From Oscillospiraceae bacterium (GTDB lineage Bacteria > Bacillota > Clostridia > Oscillospirales > Butyricicoccaceae), in assembly GCA_902797555.1 (NCBI GenBank), contig CADBTM010000150.1:1-5672 (forward strand): DNA of 5,672 nucleotides, given 5' to 3'. The translations under genes and the position numbers were made by a program. Numbering within the stretch: position 1 is the stretch's first letter; each line of letters opens with the position of its first letter. Below, one piece after another: positions 1-5,551 of the stretch. The notes beneath the pieces are model-generated. The model was not told where the DNA came from and searched no databases. It was given only the letters and a program-made list of their open reading frames with translations.

Positions 1-546
1 CAGCCGCTGCAGCAGGCGGTTGAGCGTCTGTTTTTCCATGTCGTCCTCCACAGGACGCATGACGCAGTCGGGCTCGGTACCCAAAACGTCGGACAGCAGC
101 AGTTCGTTTCCGTCCCAGTCGGTTTTCAGCGGCTCGTCGATGGAGACCTCCGTCCGCTGGTTGGCGCTTTTCCGAAGGTACATCAGTATCTCGTTTTCGA
201 TACAGCGAGAGGCATAGGTGGCCAGCTTGGCGTTTTTGTCCAGTCGGTAGGTATTGACCGCTTTGATGAGGCCGATGGTTCCGATGGAGATCAGATCCTC
301 CAGCCCGATGCCGGTGTTTTCAAACTTACGGGCAATATACACCACCAAACGAAGATTGCGTTCGATCAGGATTTGCCGCACTTCCATCTGGGTGCCGTCA
401 TACCCGGACAGCATGGCGCGCTCCTCCTCCAGCGTAAGTGGCGCAGGCAGCACGTCCGAGCCGCCGATATAATAGGTTTCCGACGAAAACAGGCAGCTGA
501 TCTTTCTTTGCAGCCATCGCCAAAGGGATACGATTTGTTTTCTCAT
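1..546 (-). CDS. sigE: RNA polymerase sporulation sigma factor SigE (pro-sigma-E), 3' end outside window
   Basis: Mother-cell-specific sigma factor of early sporulation, made as an inactive membrane-associated precursor. The 182 codons present read without a stop to the window edge; the B. subtilis protein is 239 aa, so about 57 C-terminal residues, including most of region 4 (-35 recognition), are missing here. Residues 1-25 are a basic, aromatic-rich pro-sequence, and ETYYIGGS matches the known Tyr-Tyr processing site of pro-SigE (cleavage expected after about residue 25; 27 in B. subtilis). Region 2 follows, with ILIERNLRLVVYIARKFENT (60-79), the core-binding DLISIGTIGLIKAV (84-97) and the -10-recognition/melting stretch KLATYASRCIENEILMYLRK (107-126). 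DWDGNELLLSDVLGT (143-157) is also typical of SigE. The ATG has an AGGAG site 7 nt upstream, inside spoIIGA, and overlaps its stop. Identity is seen directly; function is from the family. Confidence 0.97.
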   Translation of the reverse strand, partial: MRKQIVSLWRWLQRKISCLFSSETYYIGGSDVLPAPLTLEEERAMLSGYDGTQMEVRQILIERNLRLVVYIARKFENTGIGLEDLISIGTIGLIKAVNTYRLDKNAKLATYASRCIENEILMYLRKSANQRTEVSIDEPLKTDWDGNELLLSDVLGTEPDCVMRPVEDDMEKQTLNRLLQRL

Positions 547-1406
547 ACGGTTACTCCTATCAATCCTTTACAGTCTCCATCCGGGGCGATGGGATGGGGT
601 GAGATCCCCACCAGCAGATCGTCCCGCCTGTTTCCGTCGATCTCCAGCATTTGCGGCGAAAAGGCAAGGATCACCCTGTCGCCTCCCGCGGTGTGCATGG
701 GGATCAGACGAAATGGGATTCCGCTGCTTTCCCGCAGAGCGGAAAGCACGCACGCATCTTCCTTTTGATAAAACAATCCGATCTGCCCCATCTGCTCCTC
801 AGAAAAAAGTTGTTCCGCAGGTTCTGTGGAAATGAGCAGCACCGGTCTTCCGTCCAGCGGGTCGCGCAGCAGGTTCCCGCTGTCATACAGGGCCTGAAAG
901 GTGCATTCCCTTCCGTTCTGCCGGATCGCAACCTTTCGGACAGTGCGCTCCCTGCGCATCCGCCCTTTGCGAAACAGGATCACAGAAAAAAGATACACAA
1001 TACAAAAGGCCGCCGCGGTGACGGTGGCGTTCAGACTGCAATAAACCGTTCCGTTTCGCACCCAAACCCGATCCCCACACCATTGGGAACATGCCAGGAC
1101 AGCGCCTGCCGAAAAGAAGCTGAGAAGGGTAAAGCATCCGCATAGTCGAAGCAGTTCTCCCGCATTTCGCACGCCAAAGGCAGCAAATACAACCGCGGCA
1201 CACACGCCCGTTTGGGCAAGCAGAGACACTGCAGGCGGCATCTTCGGAAAATAAAGCAGCACCGCCGCCAAAGCACCCACTGCAGCTCCCAAAAAGAGAA
1301 ACCGTCTTTTTCGAAACACCCCGCACAGTCGGGCGGTCAGCACCAGCAAATAATAATCCGCAAACAGATTGAGAAAAAACAGTGTGTCCAGATATACGAC
1401 CTGCAT
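543..1406 (-). CDS. spoIIGA: Sporulation sigma-E factor-processing peptidase SpoIIGA
   Basis: Membrane aspartic protease (family U4/A36) that cleaves the pro-sequence of SigE in the mother cell after a forespore signal. The product is 287 aa (B. subtilis 309). The N-terminal half is hydrophobic, with about five membrane segments (roughly residues 3-24, 36-54, 60-78, 88-106, 124-145), then a basic linker (RKGRMRRERTVRK) and a cytosolic protease domain. The catalytic motif is LYDSGNLLRDP with Asp175 (DSGN, 175-178). The C-terminal half continues with typical segments (RPVLLIS, FRLIPMHTAGG, LVGISP). I chose the second ATG: GAGGGG sits 6 nt before it, whereas it directly abuts the first ATG at 1412, and MQVVYLDTLFFLN then aligns with the usual family N-terminus. 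The gene lies 18 bp after the unknown gene ending at 1425 and shares ATGA with sigE. Identity is from motif and context; the membrane topology is estimated by eye. Confidence 0.95.
   Translation of the reverse strand: MQVVYLDTLFFLNLFADYYLLVLTARLCGVFRKRRFLFLGAAVGALAAVLLYFPKMPPAVSLLAQTGVCAAVVFAAFGVRNAGELLRLCGCFTLLSFFSAGAVLACSQWCGDRVWVRNGTVYCSLNATVTAAAFCIVYLFSVILFRKGRMRRERTVRKVAIRQNGRECTFQALYDSGNLLRDPLDGRPVLLISTEPAEQLFSEEQMGQIGLFYQKEDACVLSALRESSGIPFRLIPMHTAGGDRVILAFSPQMLEIDGNRRDDLLVGISPHPIAPDGDCKGLIGVTV
554..558 (-). promoter_or_regulatory. Shine-Dalgarno site of sigE inside spoIIGA
   Basis: AGGAG on the minus strand, 7 nt before the sigE ATG and within the last codons of spoIIGA. With the ATGA stop/start overlap it indicates translational coupling of the protease with its substrate. 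Confidence 0.8.
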
Positions 1407-1412
1407 TTGCAT

Positions 1413-1418
1413 CCCCTC
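1413..1418 (-). promoter_or_regulatory. Shine-Dalgarno site that decides the spoIIGA start
   Basis: GAGGGG on the minus strand. It lies 6 nt from the ATG at 1406 and 0 nt from the ATG at 1412, so the downstream start, giving a protein two residues shorter, is preferred. Confidence 0.65.
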
Positions 1419-1424
1419 GCATGC

Positions 1425-1940
1425 TTATTGTACTCCATCGGGATCGCGAAATCTGTCTTGTCCCGCATCCCATGGCATCGGAATCACAGCAAACATACTC
1501 TCCCCAATCTGCAGGATTTGCGTCAAGAACAAAAACTGAGGCAAGGCGCATGCTTTTCCGAAAGCAAAGGGATACAGCAAGTATTCTGTCTGATCCCATA
1601 CCGCGCAGCGCATACCGTCCTCGGGGTGTCTTTTCGATGAAACAAAAGCGGAAAGAGGAATCGGAAGCCCGGGGAGATGCTCTTCGCCGGGGAGCGTCCT
1701 GTCGATCAGCCCGCGCAGCGGCGTCACCGCTGGCGAGAGCACTTTCTGCATGAAGAAGGTATTCTCTTTGGGAAGCATCACGCCAAGGCGTTTTTCCTCC
1801 CGCCCGGTATTCAGCACCAGACGGTAGATCGCGTCCCGTTCCCAGGGGCAGGAGGCGTGCAGCACGGTTTTTCCGTCGCTTTCCCACCAGCGCACCGTTC
1901 CGATCTGTCTGCTTCCCAAAAACAGTCCGCACTCCCCCAT
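1425..1940 (-). CDS. Protein of unknown function, first gene of the spoIIG cluster (171 aa)
   Basis: I do not recognise the family. The 171-aa product has no signal peptide or clear membrane helix. Residues 5-60 look beta-rich, with short alternating strands (GLFLGSRQIGTVRWW, TVLHASCPW, AIYRLVLNTG, KRLGVMLPKEN); 61-110 is Pro/Leu-rich; the C-terminal third is aromatic and hydrophobic (EYLLYPFAFGKACALPQFLF, 119-138). Small conserved-looking proteins with a 'VRW...ARC...IYRL...LGVLxP' pattern occur in related clostridia as far as I recall, but I cannot name a domain. The start at 1940 has a GGGGGTGAG site just upstream; an in-frame TTG at 2006 would extend it by 22 residues but lies in the loop of a terminator hairpin and is rejected. 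The gene is 18 bp upstream of spoIIGA, same strand, so probably co-transcribed. A sporulation role is inference from position only. Confidence 0.75.
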   Translation of the reverse strand: MGECGLFLGSRQIGTVRWWESDGKTVLHASCPWERDAIYRLVLNTGREEKRLGVMLPKENTFFMQKVLSPAVTPLRGLIDRTLPGEEHLPGLPIPLSAFVSSKRHPEDGMRCAVWDQTEYLLYPFAFGKACALPQFLFLTQILQIGESMFAVIPMPWDAGQDRFRDPDGVQ

Positions 1941-1943
1941 GTG

Positions 1944-1952
1944 CTCACCCCC
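1944..1952 (-). promoter_or_regulatory. Shine-Dalgarno site of the 171-aa gene
   Basis: GGGGGTGAG on the minus strand, ending 3 nt before the ATG at 1940, with the G-run 7 nt away. It supports the ATG at 1940 over the TTG at 2006. Confidence 0.55.
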
Positions 1953-1989
1953 GCTCCATTCACCATATGCGTGTTCTTGCCGGGATATG

Positions 1990-2018
1990 AAAAAGGCGAG
2001 GCGCAATGCGCCTCGCCT
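1990..2018 (-). terminator. Intrinsic terminator after the mazF / 203-aa gene unit
   Basis: A perfect 11-bp GC-rich inverted repeat (arms 1994-2004 and 2008-2018) with a 3-nt loop. On the minus strand it is followed by a short T-run (1990-1994, TTTTT with one T in the stem); on the plus strand no T-run follows. It starts 18 nt after the TAA of the 203-aa gene (2037-2039), so it most likely ends that transcription unit and separates it from the spoIIG cluster. Confidence 0.88.
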
Positions 2019-2036
2019 CGATGATTTGTAAAGGCC

Positions 2037-2648
2037 TTACTGAACGGTATAATCTCCGGAGATGAGCAGCGTACAGCTTTGGCTTACCCGGATCTGCCGT
2101 CCCTGAACGGTGACGGTATACATATGATTGGTCTTGAGCGCGCCGCCGTTTTCCAGCGTTTCCGCATCGCTGACATCGATCAGTCCGGGAGAACCGGAGG
2201 CCACACAGGTGGCTGCACCGCCCCGCAGAATGACCTGACAGCCAGCACTGCAAGTCACTGTTTTTCCGGCGTCCAGCCGGATCACCGACCACTGCACGCT
2301 GCCGGAAGATGTGGGCACATCCTGTTTGAGCTCGTCTGCCACAGTCTGGGCGATCTGCTCTACCAACTGGGGATCGACGGAGCCCAACGCATAGGACTGC
2401 ATCTGCTCATCCACATAGGCGTAGATCTCTTCCTTTTCGGTGTCCAGCGAGCGATCAAACTCATTGAGGGTTTGGGTGATCTGCCGGTCAATCTCCTCCC
2501 GCGCCTCGGGAAGCACCACCTGATCTATGTAGCTCAGGGTGACCAGAGGATCGTCCTTGCTGCCATATTCCACGGCAATCGCATACAGGCCTGCCACCAT
2601 CAGCACAGCCACCAGGCCGCAGATCAGCCAGATGCTCCATTTTTTCAT
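2037..2648 (-). CDS. Membrane-anchored protein of unknown function, co-transcribed with mazF (203 aa)
   Basis: Family not recognised. Residues 1-4 are basic (MKKW), and 5-27 form one hydrophobic helix (IWLICGLVAVLMVAGLYAIA) that should act as an uncleaved anchor or signal, placing the rest outside the membrane. Residues 38-110 are charged and helix-prone (LPEAREEIDRQITQTLNEFD, EKEEIYAYVDEQMQ, VEQIAQTVADELKQ), likely a coiled-coil or helical stalk. Residues 118-203 look beta-rich with four cysteines (133, 137, 148, 192) and many Gly/Thr, ending RVSQSCTLLISGDYTVQ. The gene begins only 5 nt after the mazF stop, and its GGAGG site (2659-2663, 10 nt from the ATG) is formed by the last mazF codons, suggesting translational coupling. 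An intrinsic terminator follows. A link to MazF function is speculation; it may simply share the promoter. Confidence 0.8.
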   Translation of the reverse strand: MKKWSIWLICGLVAVLMVAGLYAIAVEYGSKDDPLVTLSYIDQVVLPEAREEIDRQITQTLNEFDRSLDTEKEEIYAYVDEQMQSYALGSVDPQLVEQIAQTVADELKQDVPTSSGSVQWSVIRLDAGKTVTCSAGCQVILRGGAATCVASGSPGLIDVSDAETLENGGALKTNHMYTVTVQGRQIRVSQSCTLLISGDYTVQ

Positions 2649-2653
2649 ATTCC

Positions 2654-3040
2654 TTATCCCTCCATAGATGTTTCCCGCCCGGGCGACAAGCCCAGACTGA
2701 TGGCGATGGCGCCATCGATCTTTTGCATGGCGCGTTCATCCAGACAGCCCATCCTACCGCGCAGACGCCGCTTATCCAGCGTGCGCATCTGTTCCAAAAG
2801 AACGATGGAATCCTTTGACAGGCCGTAGGTACGCGCTTCGATCTCGATATGGGTGGGCAGCCGAGCTTTGTTTTGCTGGGAGGTGATCGCCGCGGCGATC
2901 ACTGTCGGGCTGTACCGATTTCCCACATCGTTCTGTACGATCAGCACAGGGCGGATGCCGCCCTGCTCGCTGCCGACAACAGGGCTGAGATCCGCGAAAT
3001 AGATCTCTCCCCGTTTGACCACATTGGGATGGTTCTCCAC
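2654..3040 (-). CDS. mazF: MazF/EndoA-type mRNA interferase toxin (PemK-like endoribonuclease)
   Basis: Sequence-specific endoribonuclease that cleaves single-stranded mRNA; in Bacillus it is the toxin half of MazEF. The product is 128 aa from the GTG start (B. subtilis EndoA 116). VVKRGEIYFADLSPVVGSEQ (7-26) is almost identical to the Bacillus N-terminus, followed by GGIRPVLIVQNDVGN, AAAIT, LPTHIEIEA and DSIVLLEQMRTLDKRRL. The catalytic pair known as Arg25/Thr48 in B. subtilis is present as Arg30 and Thr53, so the enzyme should be active. Start choice: GGAG at 3051-3054 lies 10 nt before this GTG. Alternatives are GTG at 3049 or 3022 and ATG at 3091; the last would add 17 residues absent from the family and has no good ribosome site. 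The C-terminus has an extra tail (GLSPGRETSMEG). No mazE-like gene precedes it: upstream are a long leader and the lipoprotein gene. Confidence 0.93.
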   Translation of the reverse strand: MENHPNVVKRGEIYFADLSPVVGSEQGGIRPVLIVQNDVGNRYSPTVIAAAITSQQNKARLPTHIEIEARTYGLSKDSIVLLEQMRTLDKRRLRGRMGCLDERAMQKIDGAIAISLGLSPGRETSMEG

Positions 3041-3189
3041 TGTTATCACACTCCGCCAGGAATACGTCGGACATATCCGCATCCATATCATTCCACGCGG
3101 AACCGCGTTTTACTCACAAACACAAAAGATTCGCAAGCAATCCCGGTTTTGTCACAGTCCATTCTATGGTTTTTTCGGCCTGTGTGTGC
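3041..3189 (-). other. Long untranslated leader before mazF
   Basis: About 150 nt separate the predicted transcription start (near 3188-3190) from the mazF GTG. The stretch holds a 25-codon frame (3114-3191) whose ATG coincides with the predicted transcript start, a 6-bp inverted repeat (ACGCGG/CCGCGT, near 3097-3110), and several ATG triplets without ribosome sites. I recognise no riboswitch or antitoxin gene. Confidence 0.4.
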
Positions 3190-3195
3190 ATATTC

Positions 3196-3224
3196 AGTAT
3201 ATCACAGCTCGCCCTCCGATGCAA
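3196..3224 (-). promoter_or_regulatory. Predicted sigma-A promoter for mazF and the 203-aa gene
   Basis: On the minus strand: -35 TTGCAT (3219-3224), 17-bp spacer, and -10 TATACT (3196-3201) preceded by TGA, giving an extended -10 (TGnTATACT). It overlaps the last codons and stop of the lipoprotein gene. Spacing is ideal; the -35 matches the consensus at only three of six bases. Confidence 0.65.
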
Positions 3225-3798
3225 CCGGTTCCTTTTGCCGGAGGGAAAAATCTTTGATCTCCACGGTAAGGATGAGCGCCCCATCCTGATAAAGCTCTCC
3301 CTGACGAATGGCAAGGGTTTCCCCATCCAAAACCACCCGTTTCAGGATATCTGTTCCGTCGGGAAGGGTCTCGCCGTATTCTGCAACGATCCCCGGTTCT
3401 TCCCCCACCGCTTCCATACTGTAATTGTCCGGAAGATGCCTGCGCACATCGTACAGAATGCCGAACAGTGCGTCGGCGGGAGACATTCCGGCAGTGTTCG
3501 GAGTAAGCGCGTCCAGCTGGATTTCATCAAAGAGGATCTCCCAGCCGTCCTCCCTCAGATGCGCCGAGATTCCGGCAACCGATTCTGGTGCAGTCACGGT
3601 GATCTCCGCGCCGTCCGCATTCTCGGAATACTCCAGTGTATAGGCACAATAATACCCGTTGTGTGTAGTGACCGTCATAGTGGCGTCCACCCGGTTTTCC
3701 TGATAAAGCTGCCGAATCTGTTCGGGCTGAAACCCGGTTTTCCCACACCCCGAAAGCATTACAACAGAGAGCAGTGCGATCCAGGCAATCCTCCGCAT
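3202..3798 (-). CDS. Small lipoprotein, possibly LolA-like (YdcC/GerS-type by position)
   Basis: A 198-aa predicted lipoprotein. Residues 1-17 form a signal peptide (MRRIAWIALLSVVMLSG) ending in a lipobox LSGC, so Cys18 is expected to be lipidated and the protein held on the outer face of the membrane. The mature part alternates short beta strands (VDATMTVTTHNGYYCAYTLE, ADGAEITVTAPES, GWEILFDEIQLDAL, KRVVLDGETLAIRQ, ALILTVEIKDFSL), consistent with a LolA-type half-barrel. The slot between acpS and mazF is held in B. subtilis by ydcC, a LolA-like lipoprotein gene, and C. difficile GerS, a cortex/germination lipoprotein, is of a similar kind. Assignment here rests on fold-like pattern and synteny, not on a diagnostic motif. 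The start has GGAGA 7 nt upstream. The gap to acpS is 42 bp, so it is probably in the flavoprotein-acpS operon. Confidence 0.85.
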   Translation of the reverse strand: MRRIAWIALLSVVMLSGCGKTGFQPEQIRQLYQENRVDATMTVTTHNGYYCAYTLEYSENADGAEITVTAPESVAGISAHLREDGWEILFDEIQLDALTPNTAGMSPADALFGILYDVRRHLPDNYSMEAVGEEPGIVAEYGETLPDGTDILKRVVLDGETLAIRQGELYQDGALILTVEIKDFSLRQKEPVASEGEL

Positions 3799-3805
3799 AT
3801 CATCA

Positions 3806-3820
3806 TCTCCTCACGGGAGA
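3806..3820 (-). promoter_or_regulatory. Small hairpin over the lipoprotein ribosome-binding site
   Basis: TCTCC-CGTGA-GGAGA on the minus strand forms a 5-bp stem whose 3' arm is the Shine-Dalgarno sequence (3806-3810), 7 nt before the ATG. It could lower translation of the lipoprotein relative to acpS, but it is short and may be chance. Confidence 0.3.
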
Positions 3821-3840
3821 CTATGCGAAGAATCCGTTCT

Positions 3841-4209
3841 TTATACCTCCGGGTCGAGGGCGGTGCACATTGCAGCGGCCATCTCCTTTGTGTGTGTGAT
3901 CGAAACGGAAAACTGCAAGTGTCCGTACTGACGGGCTGCGCTGCCTGTCAAGCAAACAAAGGGCGCACCGTTTTCGTCCCAGTCCAGCCCCAGCTCGATG
4001 GGGTTGAGTCCAAAGAGACCCTTTCCGACAGCCTTTGCGATGGCTTCCTTTGCGCAAAAGATACCTGCTGCCGTTTCCGGACGATGAGAACGCTGGGCAA
4101 TGTGCTCCCGCTCTTTTTCGGTGTAAACCCGCTGAAAAAAGCTCTCCTTATTCACCAAATGTTCGAAACGATCTACGCGTTCCATGTCGATTCCGGTGTA
4201 AAGCTTCAT
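3841..4209 (-). CDS. acpS: Holo-[acyl-carrier-protein] synthase AcpS
   Basis: Transfers 4'-phosphopantetheine from coenzyme A to a serine of apo-ACP, activating it for fatty acid synthesis; a cytosolic, Mg-dependent enzyme, trimeric in this family. The product is 122 aa, typical for AcpS (B. subtilis 121). Family motifs are in place: YTGIDMERVDRF (4-15) with metal-binding Asp8, FCAKEAIAKAVGKGL (51-65) with Lys54/Glu55, the segment NPIELGLDWDENGAP (69-83), and SVSITHTKEMAAAM (101-114), in which the usual SxSH reads SIT-His106. I start at the ATG at 4209: GGAG lies 7 nt upstream (4217-4220) and MKLYTGID is the usual N-terminus; an in-frame extension to 4257 would only add residues encoded inside the flavoprotein gene. 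The start overlaps the flavoprotein stop as ATGA, implying coupling. Confidence 0.96.
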   Translation of the reverse strand: MKLYTGIDMERVDRFEHLVNKESFFQRVYTEKEREHIAQRSHRPETAAGIFCAKEAIAKAVGKGLFGLNPIELGLDWDENGAPFVCLTGSAARQYGHLQFSVSITHTKEMAAAMCTALDPEV

Positions 4210-5435
4210 ACCTTTTCTCCCATTGCAGCACTTGTTCCAGCGCGGATTCCACTGCACCAGGCCCAGTGGAGGTTATATCCGCCGCACAGTCCGGTGATAT
4301 CCAGGATCTCCCCCGCAAGAAACAATCCTTTCTGCCGTCTGGATTCCATGGTGCAGGGATCTGCTTCTTCCAGCGGAATGCCGCCGCCTGTGACCTGCGC
4401 ATTGTCATAACCCCGATCGCCTCGTATGGCAAACGTCCAGCATTTCAGCGCCGATGCCAGCTCTCGTAATCGGTCAGGCTCCGCCTGCCTCAACGTTTTG
4501 GAAAGGGGCGAAAGACCGCACTGCTTCATCACGGCATACCCGAGTCGCTTGTGTACGAGACCGGTCAAAAGCTGTTCCAGGGGCAGATCCGGAAAACGCT
4601 CCTTGCGGGAAAGCAGCTCCTTCTCCAGCTCTGTTTGTTTCATATCCGGAAACAGGTCGATCTCCACGTGGGCTGTCTCCGGGCGTACTCCAGCCATCGA
4701 TGCAGACAGTTGAAAGATGGGGATGCCGGACAGGCCGTATTCCGTAAATTGCACCTCGCCGCGCTCGTGGGCAAGATGCTCTTTCCCCTGAGATAGAGCA
4801 ACAACTGCCTGTGCGCGTATCCCCTTCAGGTTGCCGCACTCTCGCATATCACAGACGAAAGGCACCAGCGCTGGATAGAGCTTTGTCCGGCTGTGTCCCA
4901 GCTTTTCCGCCAGGACATAGCCGCTTCCGTCCGAGCCAAGCTTTGGCGCCGCTTTTCCCCCACAGGTGAGAATGAGCGCATCCCCACGATATTGTTCGCC
5001 CGAGGCTGTCTGAGCCGTCCACCCATGTCTGGTATGGGAGGCCGAAACGACGCTTGCGGAACAATGCACCTCTACCTGCATTCTTTCCAGCGCCAGCAAA
5101 AGCACGTCCACCACGGTGGAAGCCATATTGGTGACAGGATAGATTCTTCCCTCACCGTCGTCTGTACACAGCATACCCAAGGCGCGAAAATGCTGCAAAA
5201 CAGCGTCGGTGGTCATCCCCTGCAGAAAGGCAGGCAAAAGGTCGGGCGACGCGCTGCAGTACCATCTGGGAGAAATGTCCCTGTTGGTCAGATTGCATCG
5301 GCCGTTTCCGGTGGAGAGGATTTTTTTCCCAACCCGATCCAGCTTTTCCAGCAGGATCACGTGGGCATGCTCCGCCGTACACAGTGCAGCCGTGATCCCC
5401 GCTGCGCCTCCGCCGATTACCAATACCGTTTTCAT
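4206..5435 (-). CDS. HI0933/YhiN-family NAD(P)/FAD-dependent oxidoreductase (BaiN-like)
   Basis: Cytosolic flavoprotein of the HI0933-like family; substrates of most members are unknown, and the common 'BaiN' label is not evidence of bile-acid metabolism here. The product is 409 aa, normal for the family. The N-terminal FAD-binding Rossmann motif is VLVIGGGAAGITAAL (4-18), with an acidic residue at the end of the second strand (LLEK, Glu30), followed by the family signature RVGKKILSTGNGRCNLTN (34-51). ILTCGGKAAPKLGSDGSGY (155-173) is the second conserved block. The C-terminus carries VTGGGIPLEE (348-357), CTMESRRQKGLFLAGEILDI (361-380) and GGYNLHWAWCSG (385-396), which close the FAD site. I start at the ATG at 5435, 6 nt after GAGGTG; the in-frame GTG at 5444 lies inside that ribosome site. 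First gene of the operon, sharing ATGA with acpS. Confidence 0.93.
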   Translation of the reverse strand: MKTVLVIGGGAAGITAALCTAEHAHVILLEKLDRVGKKILSTGNGRCNLTNRDISPRWYCSASPDLLPAFLQGMTTDAVLQHFRALGMLCTDDGEGRIYPVTNMASTVVDVLLLALERMQVEVHCSASVVSASHTRHGWTAQTASGEQYRGDALILTCGGKAAPKLGSDGSGYVLAEKLGHSRTKLYPALVPFVCDMRECGNLKGIRAQAVVALSQGKEHLAHERGEVQFTEYGLSGIPIFQLSASMAGVRPETAHVEIDLFPDMKQTELEKELLSRKERFPDLPLEQLLTGLVHKRLGYAVMKQCGLSPLSKTLRQAEPDRLRELASALKCWTFAIRGDRGYDNAQVTGGGIPLEEADPCTMESRRQKGLFLAGEILDITGLCGGYNLHWAWCSGIRAGTSAAMGEKV

Positions 5436-5441
5436 ATGCCG

Positions 5442-5447
5442 CACCTC
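5442..5447 (-). promoter_or_regulatory. Shine-Dalgarno site that decides the flavoprotein start
   Basis: GAGGTG on the minus strand, 6 nt before the ATG at 5435. The competing upstream GTG start (5442-5444) is part of this site, so it cannot use it. Confidence 0.75.
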
Positions 5448-5465
5448 GCTCTTATTGCTGAATGG

Positions 5466-5494
5466 ATTATACCACGGAATCCGTTTTTACGCAA
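5466..5494 (-). promoter_or_regulatory. Predicted sigma-A promoter of the flavoprotein-acpS-lipoprotein operon
   Basis: On the minus strand: -35 TTGCGT (5489-5494), 17-bp spacer, perfect -10 TATAAT (5466-5471). Initiation near 5459 would leave a leader of about 24 nt with the GAGGTG ribosome site. It points away from the tRNA-Leu promoter; the two -35 boxes are 57 bp apart. Confidence 0.8.
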
Positions 5495-5551
5495 CGAAGG
5501 ATGCAATTTTTGTCAGATAGGACAGTTTACGCAGTTTTTTGAAAGTTTCTC

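Noticed and set aside
1404..1460. Possible internal promoter for spoIIGA: TACAAT just before the gene with AAGACA about 21 bp upstream, reminiscent of the long-spaced spoIIG promoter
   Set aside because: The -35 is a weak match, no clear Spo0A box (TGTCGAA) is present, and the leader would be only about 14 nt. Too weak to list as a feature.
883..1932. A 349-codon minus-strand open frame spanning the 171-aa gene and spoIIGA in another frame
   Set aside because: It overlaps real SpoIIGA sequence in a different phase and its translation is Arg/Gly/Cys-rich without any domain character; both overlapped genes have ribosome sites and normal codon phase.
2704..2717. 14-bp perfect palindrome within mazF
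   Set aside because: A 14-bp dyad is expected roughly once in a few windows of this size by chance and it lies in ordinary coding sequence.
2079..2828. A 249-codon plus-strand open frame opposite the 203-aa gene and mazF
   Set aside because: Antisense to mazF, which is certain; composition is His/Gln/Asp-rich as expected of a shadow frame, and no ribosome site was apparent.
3094..3110. ACGCGG-AA-CCGCGT followed by TTTT on the plus strand, terminator-like
   Set aside because: No plus-strand gene leads into it, the stem is only 6 bp with a 2-nt loop, and on the minus strand no T-run follows.
3166..4410. A 414-codon open frame on the plus strand antisense to the lipoprotein and acpS genes
   Set aside because: It covers a promoter and well-recognised minus-strand genes, has no family-like motif, and reads as a Cys/His/Arg-rich shadow of the coding strand.
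4206..5435. Calling the flavoprotein a bile-acid dehydroxylation enzyme (baiN)
   Set aside because: No bai genes are nearby and the label is routinely transferred to all HI0933-like proteins; only the FAD-binding fold is supported.
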